Numbered from the stretch's first letter, positions 1-8,699 are shown. The stretch is 64,000 nucleotides of DNA from Campylobacter gracilis (GCF_018374135.1 NZ_JAHAFS010000011.1:1-64000), one strand, 5' to 3'. Program-made: numbers and translations. Notes: generated by a model not told the origin, from the letters alone.

Positions 1-339
1 TATGCTCCTATCGTAGGCTGGATAACGCTAATCGGTCTTTTTTATACGACGGTTATCCCGAATTGCTTTAAATTTATTGCGTGCTACGATGATAAAGTGA
101 TAGTAAGATATATCTTTTGGCAAAGAATTCTAAAATATGATGAGATTAAGTATATTGCTACATTTGCATATCTGCCTGGAGGCGAAACACTTTGCCTAAA
201 ACTAAAATTTAATTTGGCAAATATCGTATTTAATCTAAGCTCGATTATTTTGCCTTTAAGTTATATAACAAAAGAGGATTTTGAAAAATTAAAAATTTTA
301 ATGAGTGATAAAAATATCGAATATAGGGATTTTATCTAA
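1..339 (+). CDS. C-terminal part of a hypothetical membrane protein (5' end outside window)
   Basis: The frame is open from base 1 to a TAA at 337-339, giving 112 visible residues. Because it enters from the window edge, the GTG at 97 is probably internal and not the start. The visible N-terminal part (about residues 1-26) is hydrophobic with the look of a transmembrane helix. It is followed by a mixed, strand-like soluble tail, a layout seen in small bacterial PH-like membrane proteins, but I do not recognise a family. It is AT-rich compared with the dehydrogenase gene that converges on it. Function unknown. Confidence 0.55.
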   Translation, partial: YAPIVGWITLIGLFYTTVIPNCFKFIACYDDKVIVRYIFWQRILKYDEIKYIATFAYLPGGETLCLKLKFNLANIVFNLSSIILPLSYITKEDFEKLKILMSDKNIEYRDFI

Positions 340-391
340 ACCGAAGCAGTCTTAAAATTAAATACGCAATCAAGTCAATCAGAATAAAATT

Positions 392-413
392 TCGGGCGGC
401 GCAAACCGCCCGA
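392..413 (-). terminator. Rho-independent terminator-like hairpin after the aldehyde dehydrogenase gene
   Basis: An 8-bp stem (392-399 pairing with 406-413, core CGGGCGG/CCGCCCG) has a 6-nt loop. Read on the minus strand it is followed by AAATTTTATT. It lies 17 bp past the dehydrogenase stop, between two convergent genes, so it may serve both. Confidence 0.7.
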
Positions 414-429
414 GATACCGCACTAAGCC

Positions 430-1896
430 CTACTGCTCGTAAAAGCCGCTCGGTTTGGAGATCGTGTCGATGTAGATGTTTTTGGTCTGGGTGTAGTGAT
501 CCAGGATCATCTTGTGCGTTTCGCGACCGATGCCCGATTCTTTGTAGCCGCCAAACGGCGCGCCTGCGTGGATCTGGTTGTAGGTATTGACCCACACGCG
601 ACCCGTCTCAAGCAGGCGTGCGACAGTGAGCGCTTTTGCGATGTCGCGCGTAAATACGGCGCCGCCTAGTCCGTAGAGGCTGTCGTTTGCCATGCGGACG
701 AGCTCATCTTGATCTTTAAATTTAATCACGACGCCCACAGGACCGAAGATCTCCTCCTGCGCCACGCGCATGTCGTTGCGCACGTCCACGAGTAGCGTAG
801 GCTCGACAAAAGCCTCTCCCGCGCTATGTCGCTTGCCGCCCACGGCGATCTTAGCGCCCTCCTCTACGCCGATTTTTACGTACTCTAAAATTTTATCGGC
901 TTGCTTTTTGTTGATCTGGCATCCCATCTGGGTGTTTGGATCGAGCGGATCGCCTACCTTGATGCGCTTAAATTTCTCCACGAGCGCCGGTACGAATTTA
1001 TCGTAGATGCCCTCCTGCACGAAAATTCTACTTCCCGCGCAGCAGACTTGGCCTTGGTTGAAAAGGATACCCAGCTGCACGCCGTCGATCGCAACATCGA
1101 AGTCGCAATCGTCAAAGATGATATTCGCGCTCTTGCCGCCAAGTTCAAGCGTAGCGGGGATGATCTTTTGCGCTGCGGCTAGCGCTATGCCTCTGCCGAC
1201 CTCAGTAGAGCCCGTAAATGCGAGCTTATCGAGCCCTTTGTGAGTGCGGACGAACTCGCCTGCCTTGCTTCCCTTGCCGGTTACGACGTTGATGACGCCT
1301 TTTGGAAGCAGCGGCGCGATTAGGCGGATGAACTCCAAAATGCTAAGGCTGGTTTCGGAGCTTGGCTTAAATACGCACGTATCACCCGCGGCAAGTAACG
1401 GAGCGAGCTTCCATGCGCCCATCAAAAACGGGAAATTCCAAGGCACGATCTGTCCTACTACGCCGATCGGCTCGCGCAAAACGACGGATAGATAGCGCTC
1501 TTTTAGCATATTGGCGCTGCCCTCCTCGCCCAAGATCACGCCCGCGAAATAGCGGAAATGCTCGATCGACCACGCTACGTCGACCGCGCGCGTCTCGCGG
1601 ATCGGCTTGCCGTTGTCGATAGTCTCTACGGTGGCGATGAACTCGGCGTTTTGCTCTAAGACGTCGGCGATCTTATTTAACAGCGCGCTACGCTCATAAA
1701 CGCTGGTGCGGCGAAAGCTCTCAAACGCCTTGCGGGCCGCGGCGACCGCTCTATCGACGTCCGCCTTGCTAGCATCTGCGATCTTTGAAATTTTCTCGCC
1801 GGTAGCGGGATTAAAAACGTCTAGGCTCGCGCCGCCTTCGGCACCCACAAACTCGCCGTCGATGAAAAGCTTATAGCTTGGTTGGATTGTAGCCAT
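430..1896 (-). CDS. NAD(P)-dependent aldehyde dehydrogenase
   Basis: This 488-residue protein has the full length of the aldehyde dehydrogenase superfamily and oxidises an aldehyde to the acid with NAD(P)+. Family hallmarks are visible: the PWNFP segment of the cofactor domain, the FTGSTEVG loop, the general-base Glu in ELGGKS (about residue 250), the catalytic Cys in GQVCCAGSR (about 285), the EEIFGPV motif and the PFGGYKESGIGRE segment near the C-terminus. It most resembles acetaldehyde/ExaC-type enzymes; the real substrate cannot be read from sequence. The ATG follows AAGGAGT at good spacing. It is a single-gene unit, with its own -10 box upstream and a hairpin terminator downstream. Confidence 0.93.
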   Translation of the reverse strand: MATIQPSYKLFIDGEFVGAEGGASLDVFNPATGEKISKIADASKADVDRAVAAARKAFESFRRTSVYERSALLNKIADVLEQNAEFIATVETIDNGKPIRETRAVDVAWSIEHFRYFAGVILGEEGSANMLKERYLSVVLREPIGVVGQIVPWNFPFLMGAWKLAPLLAAGDTCVFKPSSETSLSILEFIRLIAPLLPKGVINVVTGKGSKAGEFVRTHKGLDKLAFTGSTEVGRGIALAAAQKIIPATLELGGKSANIIFDDCDFDVAIDGVQLGILFNQGQVCCAGSRIFVQEGIYDKFVPALVEKFKRIKVGDPLDPNTQMGCQINKKQADKILEYVKIGVEEGAKIAVGGKRHSAGEAFVEPTLLVDVRNDMRVAQEEIFGPVGVVIKFKDQDELVRMANDSLYGLGGAVFTRDIAKALTVARLLETGRVWVNTYNQIHAGAPFGGYKESGIGRETHKMILDHYTQTKNIYIDTISKPSGFYEQ

Positions 1897-1928
1897 GCTT
1901 ACTCCTTACGTGAAATATGACATTCGCT

Positions 1929-1934
1929 ATTATA
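1929..1934 (-). promoter_or_regulatory. Probable -10 box of the aldehyde dehydrogenase gene
   Basis: A perfect TATAAT on the minus strand lies about 32 bp upstream of the ATG at 1896, which would give a 25-nt leader containing the AAGGAG ribosome site. No clear -35 is seen, which is usual for Campylobacter sigma70 promoters. Confidence 0.6.
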
Positions 1935-1959
1935 TATCCGCGGCGGTTAATGCGGCATA

Positions 1960-2530
1960 AATTTCGGAGCGAAAATCGGTTAAAATTTCGCGGTGTGTAA
2001 ATTTGAGAAGCAATGCGGCGCTCGCGAAATTTTAAAATTTAATCTACGCGCGCGACAGCTGAGGTTTTGAGCAGCTTTGAAGCGGCGTGAAATTTAACCC
2101 GGCGCGAACGGCGAAATTTCAAAATGTAACGTTTATGAAACGAGAGCGGAAATTCGGCTGCGTGAAATTTTAGAATTTCGCTCCGATAAAATTTTAAAAT
2201 TTGGCTTCGTCTGGATTTTGAATTCGGCTTCGTTAAAATTTTAAAATTTTGTGAAGTAAAATTTTTGAAACATTTTGCGGAGCGGGCGAGCGGTTTAAAT
2301 TTACGGCGCGCGACAGCGTGCGACGATCAATTAGCGAGCGCGACTCAAGCTATATGTAACCCAAACTATAGTCTGCCGATAAAATTTTAAAATTTTGCGG
2401 GGTAAAATTTCATAATTCGGCTTCGTCGGAGTTTTGAATCGGGCTTCGTTAAAATTTTAAAATTTGGTCTGGTTGAGAATTTTAAAATTTTGTGAAGTAA
2501 AATTTCAGAAATACTTTTCGGAATAAAATT
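1960..2530. repeat. AT-rich repeat field with AAATTTTAAAATTT palindromes
   Basis: No gene is supported here. The exact 14-bp palindrome occurs at 2027-2040, 2189-2202, 2236-2249, 2382-2395 and 2452-2465, with many near copies. A larger imperfect direct repeat is visible: 2184-2283 and 2377-2524 share, in order, CGATAAAATTTTAAAATTT, GGCTTCGTC, TTTTGAAT, GGCTTCGTTAAAATTTTAAA and TTTTGTGAAGTAAAATTT. The second copy is longer because of extra inserted half-palindromes. Confidence 0.75.
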
Positions 2531-2685
2531 TCTACAACTATCTTTCGCGCAAGCTTTGTGAGCCTCTTAACGCTTATTTGTAAGGCTCCGCTTGGTACGG
2601 GCGGCTTTTGAGCAAGACGAGAGGGCGGCGCCGAAAGCAGCCGCAGCTGTTTTGTAAAAACAGACACAGCACGCACAACCTACTA

Positions 2686-2960
2686 TCGCTCGTAGCTTCT
2701 CGGGTACAGAGGGCACAGTCGCTCATGCGCACGGCTTCGGGCACAGAAGTACAACCACTCGCGCACACGGCTTCTTAGACGCAGGGGGGATAGCTATTCG
2801 CCGCGGCTCGTGTACAACTTATACTCAGAAGTGCAATCGCCCGCACCGCAATTTAGACACAGTGATCCAACTGCTCACGCTGCGGCTCACAGCTCGTTCG
2901 AGCACGGGGGAAAATAACTGCTCTGCGTGCGTCAGGCTCATTCAAGCCAAAAAATCGAAC
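2686..2960. repeat. Degenerate GC-rich minisatellite, units of about 33-47 bp
   Basis: Successive units begin with variants of CGCTC/CACTC/CTGCTC near 2687, 2720, 2756, 2794, 2838, 2871 and 2918, and carry recurring pieces such as GCGCACGGCTTC, GGCACAGAAGTACAAC and CTCAGAAGTGCAAT. Copies are diverged. Short ORFs crossing the region in several frames do not resemble proteins. Confidence 0.5.
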
Positions 2961-3041
2961 TAGGCGCACGAAACTCATGTTATCGCAAGAACTGTGCGCT
3001 TTGAATTCGTTTGAGTGAAGGAGTGCAAACCGCTTAAAATT

Positions 3042-3791
3042 TTAAAATTTAGGCTCGAAAAAAGTCTCTTCGTGGATGTTGGCAAAGGCGGCTTGCAGGC
3101 TGATAAAAAACCTCGGATGGGCCTTTTCGTACTGCGCCAAAAGCTCCTTCGTAGCGGCGCGCGCGGTGGGTTCCTTGCCGCCGTATTGCTTCGCGGGGCA
3201 AACCTCCTCCTCGCGCATGATCGGAAGCTCGTTATCTCTAGCACAGGCGGCGATTTGGCGCTCGCGCGTGAGAATGAACGGGCGGATGATCACGAGCCCG
3301 TTTTCGGCGACATAGCACGGAGCGAGAGTGCGAAGCGCGCCGTTGAAGGTGAAATTCATAAAAAAACTCTCCGCGGCGTCATCGAGGTGGTGGGCGATGG
3401 CGATCTTATTAAAGCCGTGTTCGAGCGCGTAGGAGTAGATGTATCCGCGCCTCATACGCGAGCAAAAGCTGCAAAACGTGGTGTTTGCGCGGATCTTTTC
3501 CTTGCCGAATTCAAAAATTTTAGTATCGATTATCTCGTAGGGGATCTCGTGCTCTTTAAAATGGGCGCTTATCTCGCGCAGATCCTCGCCGATACCGTAG
3601 GTGACGGTAACGGCTCGAAACTCCCAATCTAGCGGGCTTACGCTTTGGAAGTGCTTCAGCACGTGCGCCAAGCTCATGCTGTCCTTGCCGCCGCTAAGAG
3701 CTAGTAAAATTTTATCGCCGCGCTCAAACATCTTGTATTTGGCGTTGGTTTGTCCGACCCGGCGCAGTAACTTTTTGGAGAGGTTTATCAT
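3042..3791 (-). CDS. ttcA: TtcA-like tRNA 2-thiocytidine synthetase (PP-loop ATPase)
   Basis: A 249-residue PP-loop protein. The ATP-pyrophosphatase motif SGGKDS is at residues 33-38. A CxxC pair (Cys107, Cys110) and a later Cys in EEVCPAKQ are where TtcA family members keep the cysteines that hold an Fe-S cluster. TtcA proteins thiolate cytidine 32 of certain tRNAs. The start ATG overlaps the mtnN stop by 4 bp, so the two are translationally coupled. The final codons run into a copy of the AAATTTTAAAATTT palindrome (3037-3050), meaning the repeat supplies the end of the gene. It is the last gene of the long tol-slyD-fabD run. Confidence 0.85.
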   Translation of the reverse strand: MINLSKKLLRRVGQTNAKYKMFERGDKILLALSGGKDSMSLAHVLKHFQSVSPLDWEFRAVTVTYGIGEDLREISAHFKEHEIPYEIIDTKIFEFGKEKIRANTTFCSFCSRMRRGYIYSYALEHGFNKIAIAHHLDDAAESFFMNFTFNGALRTLAPCYVAENGLVIIRPFILTRERQIAACARDNELPIMREEEVCPAKQYGGKEPTARAATKELLAQYEKAHPRFFISLQAAFANIHEETFFEPKF

Positions 3792-4486
3792 AACCTTTCG
3801 ATCATTTTTAGGACGAAATTTGCGCTCGTTTGCGCGCTTTTTACCATAAACTCGTCAAAGTCGAACTCGGCTTTGTGTCCCGCCTCGTCGCTTATCGCGC
3901 GCAGCACGCAAAACGGTACGCCCAGCGCGTCGCACACCTGCGCCACGCTCGCTCCCTCCATCTCGACCGCGCTCGCGTCAAACGTCCGCTCGATCCAGCT
4001 CTTGCGCTCCTCGTCGCTTACGAACTGATCGCCGCTAGCGATGATACCCGATTTTAGCGTGATGCCAAGCTGCTCGGCGACGCTTTGCGCGATGGAATTT
4101 AGCCTCGCGTCGGTTTGGACCGAAATTTTACTTCCCGGCACGAATCCGTGCGGATGACCGAACGCCGTGATGTCCAGATCGTGCTGCACGAGCGAGGTGG
4201 CGTATAAAATTTCGCCGATCTTGATGCCGCGCTTCAAAGCCCCCGCGACACCCGTAAAAATGAGCGCGCGCGCACCGAATCTCTCGATCATAACCGTAGC
4301 CGTCAGGGCGGAATTTACCTTGCCGATCTTCGAATATGCGATCACTAGATCGTGACCATTAAGCTTGGCGGCGTAGAATTTATTATTCGCATGCTCCGTA
4401 GCATCCACGCTCACGTCCCGCTCGCGCAGTACGGATAGCAGTGGCTCGATCTCTTCGGGCATGGCGCCCAAGATCGCTACTTTCAT
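3788..4486 (-). CDS. mtnN: 5'-methylthioadenosine/S-adenosylhomocysteine nucleosidase
   Basis: This 232-residue protein has the length and motifs of Pfs/MtnN: MKVAILGAMPEEI at the N-terminus with the catalytic Glu pair, the FTGVAGAL phosphorylase-type loop, VEMEGASVAQV for ribose binding and RAISDEAG with the catalytic Asp. It cleaves adenine from MTA and SAH. In Campylobacter and relatives it may also act on 6-amino-6-deoxyfutalosine for menaquinone synthesis; that dual role is family knowledge, not something seen here. The start overlaps the fabD stop by 4 bp. Confidence 0.93.
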   Translation of the reverse strand: MKVAILGAMPEEIEPLLSVLRERDVSVDATEHANNKFYAAKLNGHDLVIAYSKIGKVNSALTATVMIERFGARALIFTGVAGALKRGIKIGEILYATSLVQHDLDITAFGHPHGFVPGSKISVQTDARLNSIAQSVAEQLGITLKSGIIASGDQFVSDEERKSWIERTFDASAVEMEGASVAQVCDALGVPFCVLRAISDEAGHKAEFDFDEFMVKSAQTSANFVLKMIERL

Positions 4487-5427
4487 CCATTCTCCTTTGC
4501 AAATTTCAGAAACTCGTCTAAGCTTGCAAGATCCGTGATGCTAAAGGTTGATTTCTGCGTGATCTTTTTGTTTATACCTTTTAAAACCGCCGCGCCGAAC
4601 TCTACGAAGCAGTCCACCTCGCCCTCATAATTTTTGATGCTTTGCTTGTAAAGCACGGGGCTGATAAGCTGGGCTTTAAGCAACTCTAGCGCTTCGGATT
4701 TCGCCCTGTATGCTCGCGCCGTGGCGTTAGCGACGACGGGGGCGAAGCTCTCTTTTAGCGCGGGGCGCAAAAATTCCAAAAGCTCGTCGCTGGCACTCCC
4801 TAGCATCGGGCAGTGGCTTGCGACGCTCATATTCAGTAGCATCGCACGCTTTGCGCCTGCGGCTTTAAACTCGCCCTCGAGTGCCGCGAGATCGTTTTTT
4901 TTGCCCGCAACTACGATCTGCCCGTCGCAGTTATAATTCGCCGCCCATACCTGCTTACCGGCACTCATCGCATCCGCGCAAATTTTCTCGACCGCCTCGT
5001 CGGCAAGAGCCAAGATCACCATCATTCCGGCGCCTTTGCCCTCGCAGGCGTTCTGCATGAGCCTACCGCGAATATTTACGAGCTTTAGCATCTGCTTCGG
5101 CTCTATGCCTCCCGCAGCGCTTAGCGCGCTAAACTCGCCCAGCGAATGCCCGAGCAAAAACTGCGGAGCGATATTAAGCTTTTCTTGATCCAGCCTTTCT
5201 TGCAGCGCCGCAAGCGCCATCATGGAATTTAATGCAATCGCAGGCTGCGTAAATTCCGAAACATCGAGCTTGTCGTTAGGTTCAAACAGTAAATTTTTAA
5301 AATCGATGCCGGTAAATTCTGAAGCCTCATCCAAAAGCGCGCGCGCAGAGGCGGAGTTTTCGTAAAACTCCCTGCCCATGCCTACGCTTTGGCAGCCCTG
5401 TCCGGGGAAGATAAAAGCGAATTTCAT
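4483..5427 (-). CDS. fabD: Malonyl-CoA:ACP transacylase
   Basis: At 314 residues this is a standard FabD, which moves malonyl from CoA to acyl carrier protein for fatty acid synthesis. Visible motifs are FIFPGQGCQSVGMG at the N-terminus, the nucleophile elbow GHSLGEFSA with the catalytic Ser at residue 95, the catalytic His at 205 in ASHCPMLG, and a C-terminal EFG segment. It lies 9 bp after slyD and overlaps mtnN by 4 bp. No other fab genes are nearby, in line with its position in C. jejuni. Confidence 0.95.
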   Translation of the reverse strand: MKFAFIFPGQGCQSVGMGREFYENSASARALLDEASEFTGIDFKNLLFEPNDKLDVSEFTQPAIALNSMMALAALQERLDQEKLNIAPQFLLGHSLGEFSALSAAGGIEPKQMLKLVNIRGRLMQNACEGKGAGMMVILALADEAVEKICADAMSAGKQVWAANYNCDGQIVVAGKKNDLAALEGEFKAAGAKRAMLLNMSVASHCPMLGSASDELLEFLRPALKESFAPVVANATARAYRAKSEALELLKAQLISPVLYKQSIKNYEGEVDCFVEFGAAVLKGINKKITQKSTFSITDLASLDEFLKFAKENG

Positions 5428-5436
5428 AAAAAAATC

Positions 5437-6051
5437 CTAATGCTCGTGGTGATGCCCGCCGCAGCACTCGTGATCTTTTCCGTGATCGTGACCTCCGCAA
5501 CACTCGTGATCCTCTGCGTGATCGTGTCCGTGTCCGCCGCAGCACTCGTGCCCCTCGTGATGATGGTCGTGTCCGCAGCTGCAGCTGTGCGCACCTTCCG
5601 GCTGTCCGGTAAGAATTTCGTCCGCCGTCGCTTCGCGGTTCTCGACGATCTTTATATTAAATTCCAGCTCCTTGCCCGCAAACGGGTGGTTAAAGTCGAT
5701 AGTGACGTCCTGCTCGCCGATAGCTTTGACGCTCACGCGGGTGGTCGCGCCGTCCTCTGCCTGGCCGAAAAGCTCCATGCCCACCGCCAGATCGATGCCC
5801 GCAAACTGTTCTTTAGGCAGGATCTGCACGGCGTCCTCTTTATACTCACCGACCCCGTCACTCGGGCTTATACGAACCATTTTGCTCTCGCCCGCTTGTA
5901 GATTTAAAATTTCATCTTCCAGCTTCTGGATGATTTGATCCTTGCCGCTAAGAAAGGCAATCGGGTCGGAGTTTAAATTTGATTCTAAAATTTCGCCGGT
6001 TTTACCGTCTTTTAGCTCATAATGCATCTTTATAACTCGGTTGTTAGCCAT
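5437..6051 (-). CDS. slyD: SlyD-type FKBP peptidyl-prolyl isomerase with metal-binding tail
   Basis: A 204-residue FKBP/SlyD protein. The first 150 residues form the isomerase domain with the inserted IF chaperone domain. From about residue 152 the tail is almost only His, Cys, Gly, Asp and Glu, and contains the block HECCGGH three times. SlyD tails bind nickel and zinc and feed urease/hydrogenase maturation in other bacteria; with selC also present, a hydrogenase or formate dehydrogenase link is plausible but unproven. The repeats show in the DNA as a tandem array of about 30-36 bp units at 5445-5590. It sits between cpoB and fabD. Confidence 0.93.
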   Translation of the reverse strand: MANNRVIKMHYELKDGKTGEILESNLNSDPIAFLSGKDQIIQKLEDEILNLQAGESKMVRISPSDGVGEYKEDAVQILPKEQFAGIDLAVGMELFGQAEDGATTRVSVKAIGEQDVTIDFNHPFAGKELEFNIKIVENREATADEILTGQPEGAHSCSCGHDHHHEGHECCGGHGHDHAEDHECCGGHDHGKDHECCGGHHHEH

Positions 6052-6102
6052 AGTTTTTCTCCTGTTTAAAATTTTATTTTTGATTTTGTATTTAAATTTA
6101 GG

Positions 6103-6921
6103 TTATCTAGTGGGTGCGGCTTTAGCTTCTTTGGAGTCCGGGTATGAAGCCTTGAGCGCTTTGTAGAATTTATCTGCGCTGTCTTTATCGCCGATCTTAT
6201 CGAAGCTGATCGCAGTGTGATAAAGAAGTTTTGGGGTGTAGTCTTGGCTCTCGTTATGCGAAATGCTCTTTTTATAATAGTTTATCGCCTCTGCGTATGA
6301 GCCGGAAAAATATGAAATTTCGCCCAGCATATAGTTTGCCTTAGCTGGCTTATAATTTTTAGATACTAAATAATTGTAGCGCTCTTTTGCGCCGGAATAG
6401 TCTTTTTTCGCATACAAGGCGTCGGCCTCTTTCAATACTGAAGCTTGATCTTTTGATTTAAAATCGGAATATACTTTTGTACTAGCGGAGGTTGAAGCAG
6501 TGCCTGCGTCTAATTCAGCGTTTTTTTTTACGCTGCCGCCGCTACCTAATTTTTTATTGATTTCAGCGATTTGGGCTTTTATAGTTGAGATATCTCGTTT
6601 CATCTGATCTAGCTCGCTGTTACCTTGGCTTTTGCCAGTAGCGCGAATTTCTAGATCCGCTACCCTGTTTTCCAGGTTCGAAATTTTAGAATTTGTTCCT
6701 TCAAGGACGCTTCGCAAACCTTCGACACTCTCGCGTGTATTATCTACACTAGCTTGCATCTCGCTTATACGCTTGCGGTTATCGCGCAATACTTGTTCGT
6801 TTTCAGTTAAGCCGTAAGAGCTGCCTGAATCAATATTGCCAGCATCAAATGCAGAAGTTTCTGCATTTAAAAAAGTGGCAGCTCCCAAAAGAGCCGCCAC
6901 CGTGAAATTTTTAAATTTCAA
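6103..6921 (-). CDS. cpoB: CpoB/YbgF-like periplasmic TPR protein of the Tol-Pal system
   Basis: The protein has a cleavable signal peptide (MKFKNFTVAALLGAATFLNA), an N-terminal coiled coil (about residues 35-120 with heptad-like NRKRISEMQ and DQMKRDISTIKAQIAEINKK), then TPR repeats to the C-terminus. CpoB links Tol-Pal to peptidoglycan synthesis during division. I chose the TTG at 6921, directly after the pal TAA and preceded by TTGGA, because it gives a standard signal peptide; a TTG at 6933 would add four residues. It lies directly after pal, as expected. Length of about 272 residues is normal. Confidence 0.88.
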   Translation of the reverse strand: MKFKNFTVAALLGAATFLNAETSAFDAGNIDSGSSYGLTENEQVLRDNRKRISEMQASVDNTRESVEGLRSVLEGTNSKISNLENRVADLEIRATGKSQGNSELDQMKRDISTIKAQIAEINKKLGSGGSVKKNAELDAGTASTSASTKVYSDFKSKDQASVLKEADALYAKKDYSGAKERYNYLVSKNYKPAKANYMLGEISYFSGSYAEAINYYKKSISHNESQDYTPKLLYHTAISFDKIGDKDSADKFYKALKASYPDSKEAKAAPTR

Positions 6922-6922
6922 A

Positions 6923-7396
6923 TTAGAATCCAACTTTGAATTCGTCGCGTCTGTTTTGAGCGTCGCACTCTTTAGAATGCTCTGTGCAAGCCATATTGCT
7001 CTCGCCGTAGCTTACTACGGAAATTCTGCTCTCATTTACGCCTTGAGCAACCAATGCGTCTTTAGCTGCAGTAGCTCTCTTTAGACCAAGAGCATAGTTG
7101 TACTCATCAGAACCCCACTCATCGCAGTTACCCTCAACTTTAACAGTTAGAGACTCTGCGCCTGCTTGATTGAATAGAGCTGCGTTATTATTGATTGTGC
7201 CTTGCTGATCGGCTCTAATATTAAATTTATCAAAGTCGAAATAAACAGTGCCAACTTCACTTTGGATCTGAGATGCCAAAGCAGCTAGTCTATCTGCACC
7301 ACTTGTGCTTGTAGTATCGGCCTCTGGGGTCTTTTTAGAACAACCGCTCAATAATAGAGCAGCAACTGCTATCGAAGATAAAACTAAATGTTTCAT
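6923..7396 (-). CDS. pal: Peptidoglycan-associated lipoprotein Pal (Omp18)
   Basis: A 157-residue outer-membrane lipoprotein. The lipobox LLLSGC places the lipidated Cys near residue 19. The C-terminal OmpA domain shows the expected YFDFDKFNIR strand, VEGNCDEWGSDEYN (the diaminopimelate-binding loop), LGLKRATAAKDAL and the final RRDEFKVGF. Pal anchors the outer membrane to peptidoglycan and is the partner of TolB. The ATG has an AAAGGAT site at good spacing. It follows tolB by 55 bp and precedes cpoB without a gap. Confidence 0.95.
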   Translation of the reverse strand: MKHLVLSSIAVAALLLSGCSKKTPEADTTSTSGADRLAALASQIQSEVGTVYFDFDKFNIRADQQGTINNNAALFNQAGAESLTVKVEGNCDEWGSDEYNYALGLKRATAAKDALVAQGVNESRISVVSYGESNMACTEHSKECDAQNRRDEFKVGF

Positions 7397-7451
7397 TTTC
7401 TATCCTTTCAAAAAAAATTGAAGTCATTATATCACGAGATTTTTTAATATT

Positions 7452-8699
7452 TTACCAATCAACCGATTGAATTTTACCCACTCTTAACGGAAATTGGAAA
7501 CTTTTATTCTCGTTAACTCTGATAATACCTACCGAGCTTCCGCCGCCGTCTTGCTTGATAAACATAATGCTGCCGCCATCGCTAGAAAATCTAGGAAACA
7601 TATTTTTGCCGCTAGCCGTTAACTGGCGAATCATATCGGTTTGAGTAGAGATTAAATATATATTAAATCCGCCCCCGCCGTCGCGACTAGAGTAAGTAAC
7701 GTAATTACCATTTGTGCTGATGGAGTTATTGTTTTTGCCATGATAGACGAGCTGCTGAACGTTGCCGCCATTTATGCTAGTGGCAAATACGTTCGGATAA
7801 CCTAAACGATCGCTCACAAAAGCCACGCGCGAATCGCCGTCGATAAAATTTCCATTTACATCAATGCCAGCGTAATCGGTAATTTGCTTAGCGCTGCCCG
7901 AGGCTATATCATACAAATAAATATCGGGTTGATCTTTAGGCGCATTGGTGATTAAAAGCTTTCTGCCGTCGGCGCTTACATCTGAAGCTATCGTCATGCC
8001 ATGACCGGTAAAAATTTTACTTTTGCTACCATTGGATAGATTAAATTTATAAATAGCGGGCGTATTTTTATTGACATAGTAGGTATAATAAAATTCGTTC
8101 TGCGCTGCGCTTGCCCATTTAGGGAAGATATTTAATCCGCCGCGAAGCACAACCTGCTGGTAAGTAAGCGTATAATCAGCCACCATGATCTCGCTCTCGC
8201 GCGTCGAAGTGTAGCGAGAGAGCAAAATCATCTCCTTCATCCAATCGACATTTGAGTAGCCTAACTGCTTGACGATCTCAGATACCGCCATGTGTGCTAA
8301 AAACGGATACTTTTCGGCATTTGAAAGCGTAAAGCTCTTCTCGTACATCACCCTGCCGCTGTTCGCCTCAAGTACTTTGGCTTTTAGGCTCATCGGCGAG
8401 CTTTTATCACTTACCGCGTAGCGCACGATCAGAGCGGCGCCGCTAGAGCCTAGATTATCGGAAGCGCCCGCATCATAGCTGCTTTGTAGATACTCGTCGC
8501 TGACTTCAAAAGTCGCGCCGACCTTTAGATCACCCACCATAAGTTTAAAGAATTTGTTGCCAAATTCTGAATTTGCAAGATTCGATGCATCTTGAACGAC
8601 GATTTTAGGTAGATTTACCCCTTCGTTTACGATAGACATAGTCGCATCTGCCGCGAAAATGCTACTACAAAATGCAAGAATCAAAAGTAGTTTCTTCAT
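7452..8699 (-). CDS. tolB: Tol-Pal translocation protein TolB
   Basis: A 415-residue periplasmic protein with a signal peptide (MKKLLLILAFCSSIFA), an N-terminal domain of about 150 residues and a C-terminal beta-propeller. Propeller blades are recognisable by repeats such as DVSADGRKLLITNAPKDQ, YLYDIASGSAKQIT, RVAFVSDRLGYPNVFATSI and PRFSSDGGSIMFI. TolB moves between Pal and TolA in envelope constriction. It lies 15 bp after the stand-alone TolA-type domain gene and before pal, the standard tol order with one gene inserted. Confidence 0.95.
   Translation of the reverse strand: MKKLLLILAFCSSIFAADATMSIVNEGVNLPKIVVQDASNLANSEFGNKFFKLMVGDLKVGATFEVSDEYLQSSYDAGASDNLGSSGAALIVRYAVSDKSSPMSLKAKVLEANSGRVMYEKSFTLSNAEKYPFLAHMAVSEIVKQLGYSNVDWMKEMILLSRYTSTRESEIMVADYTLTYQQVVLRGGLNIFPKWASAAQNEFYYTYYVNKNTPAIYKFNLSNGSKSKIFTGHGMTIASDVSADGRKLLITNAPKDQPDIYLYDIASGSAKQITDYAGIDVNGNFIDGDSRVAFVSDRLGYPNVFATSINGGNVQQLVYHGKNNNSISTNGNYVTYSSRDGGGGFNIYLISTQTDMIRQLTASGKNMFPRFSSDGGSIMFIKQDGGGSSVGIIRVNENKSFQFPLRVGKIQSVDW

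Noticed and set aside
1905..1920. TACGTGAAAT resembling half of a parS site
   Set aside because: It lacks the second half (TGTTTCACGTGAAACA expected) and lies far from parAB; no parS is claimed.
2020..2530. CRISPR-like array
   Set aside because: Repeats are irregular in spacing, AT-rich palindromes without uniform spacers, and no cas genes are present.
2482..2768. Two overlapping 64-residue minus-strand ORFs in the ald-ttcA spacer
   Set aside because: They cross the repeat field and minisatellite, lack ribosome sites and have unnatural composition.
3015..3632. 205-residue plus-strand ORF opposite ttcA
   Set aside because: Lies fully antisense to ttcA, whose PP-loop motif is clear; a high-GC3 shadow frame.
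5389..5901. 170-residue plus-strand ORF opposite slyD
   Set aside because: Antisense shadow of the slyD gene and its His-rich repeat tail; the slyD reading is unambiguous.
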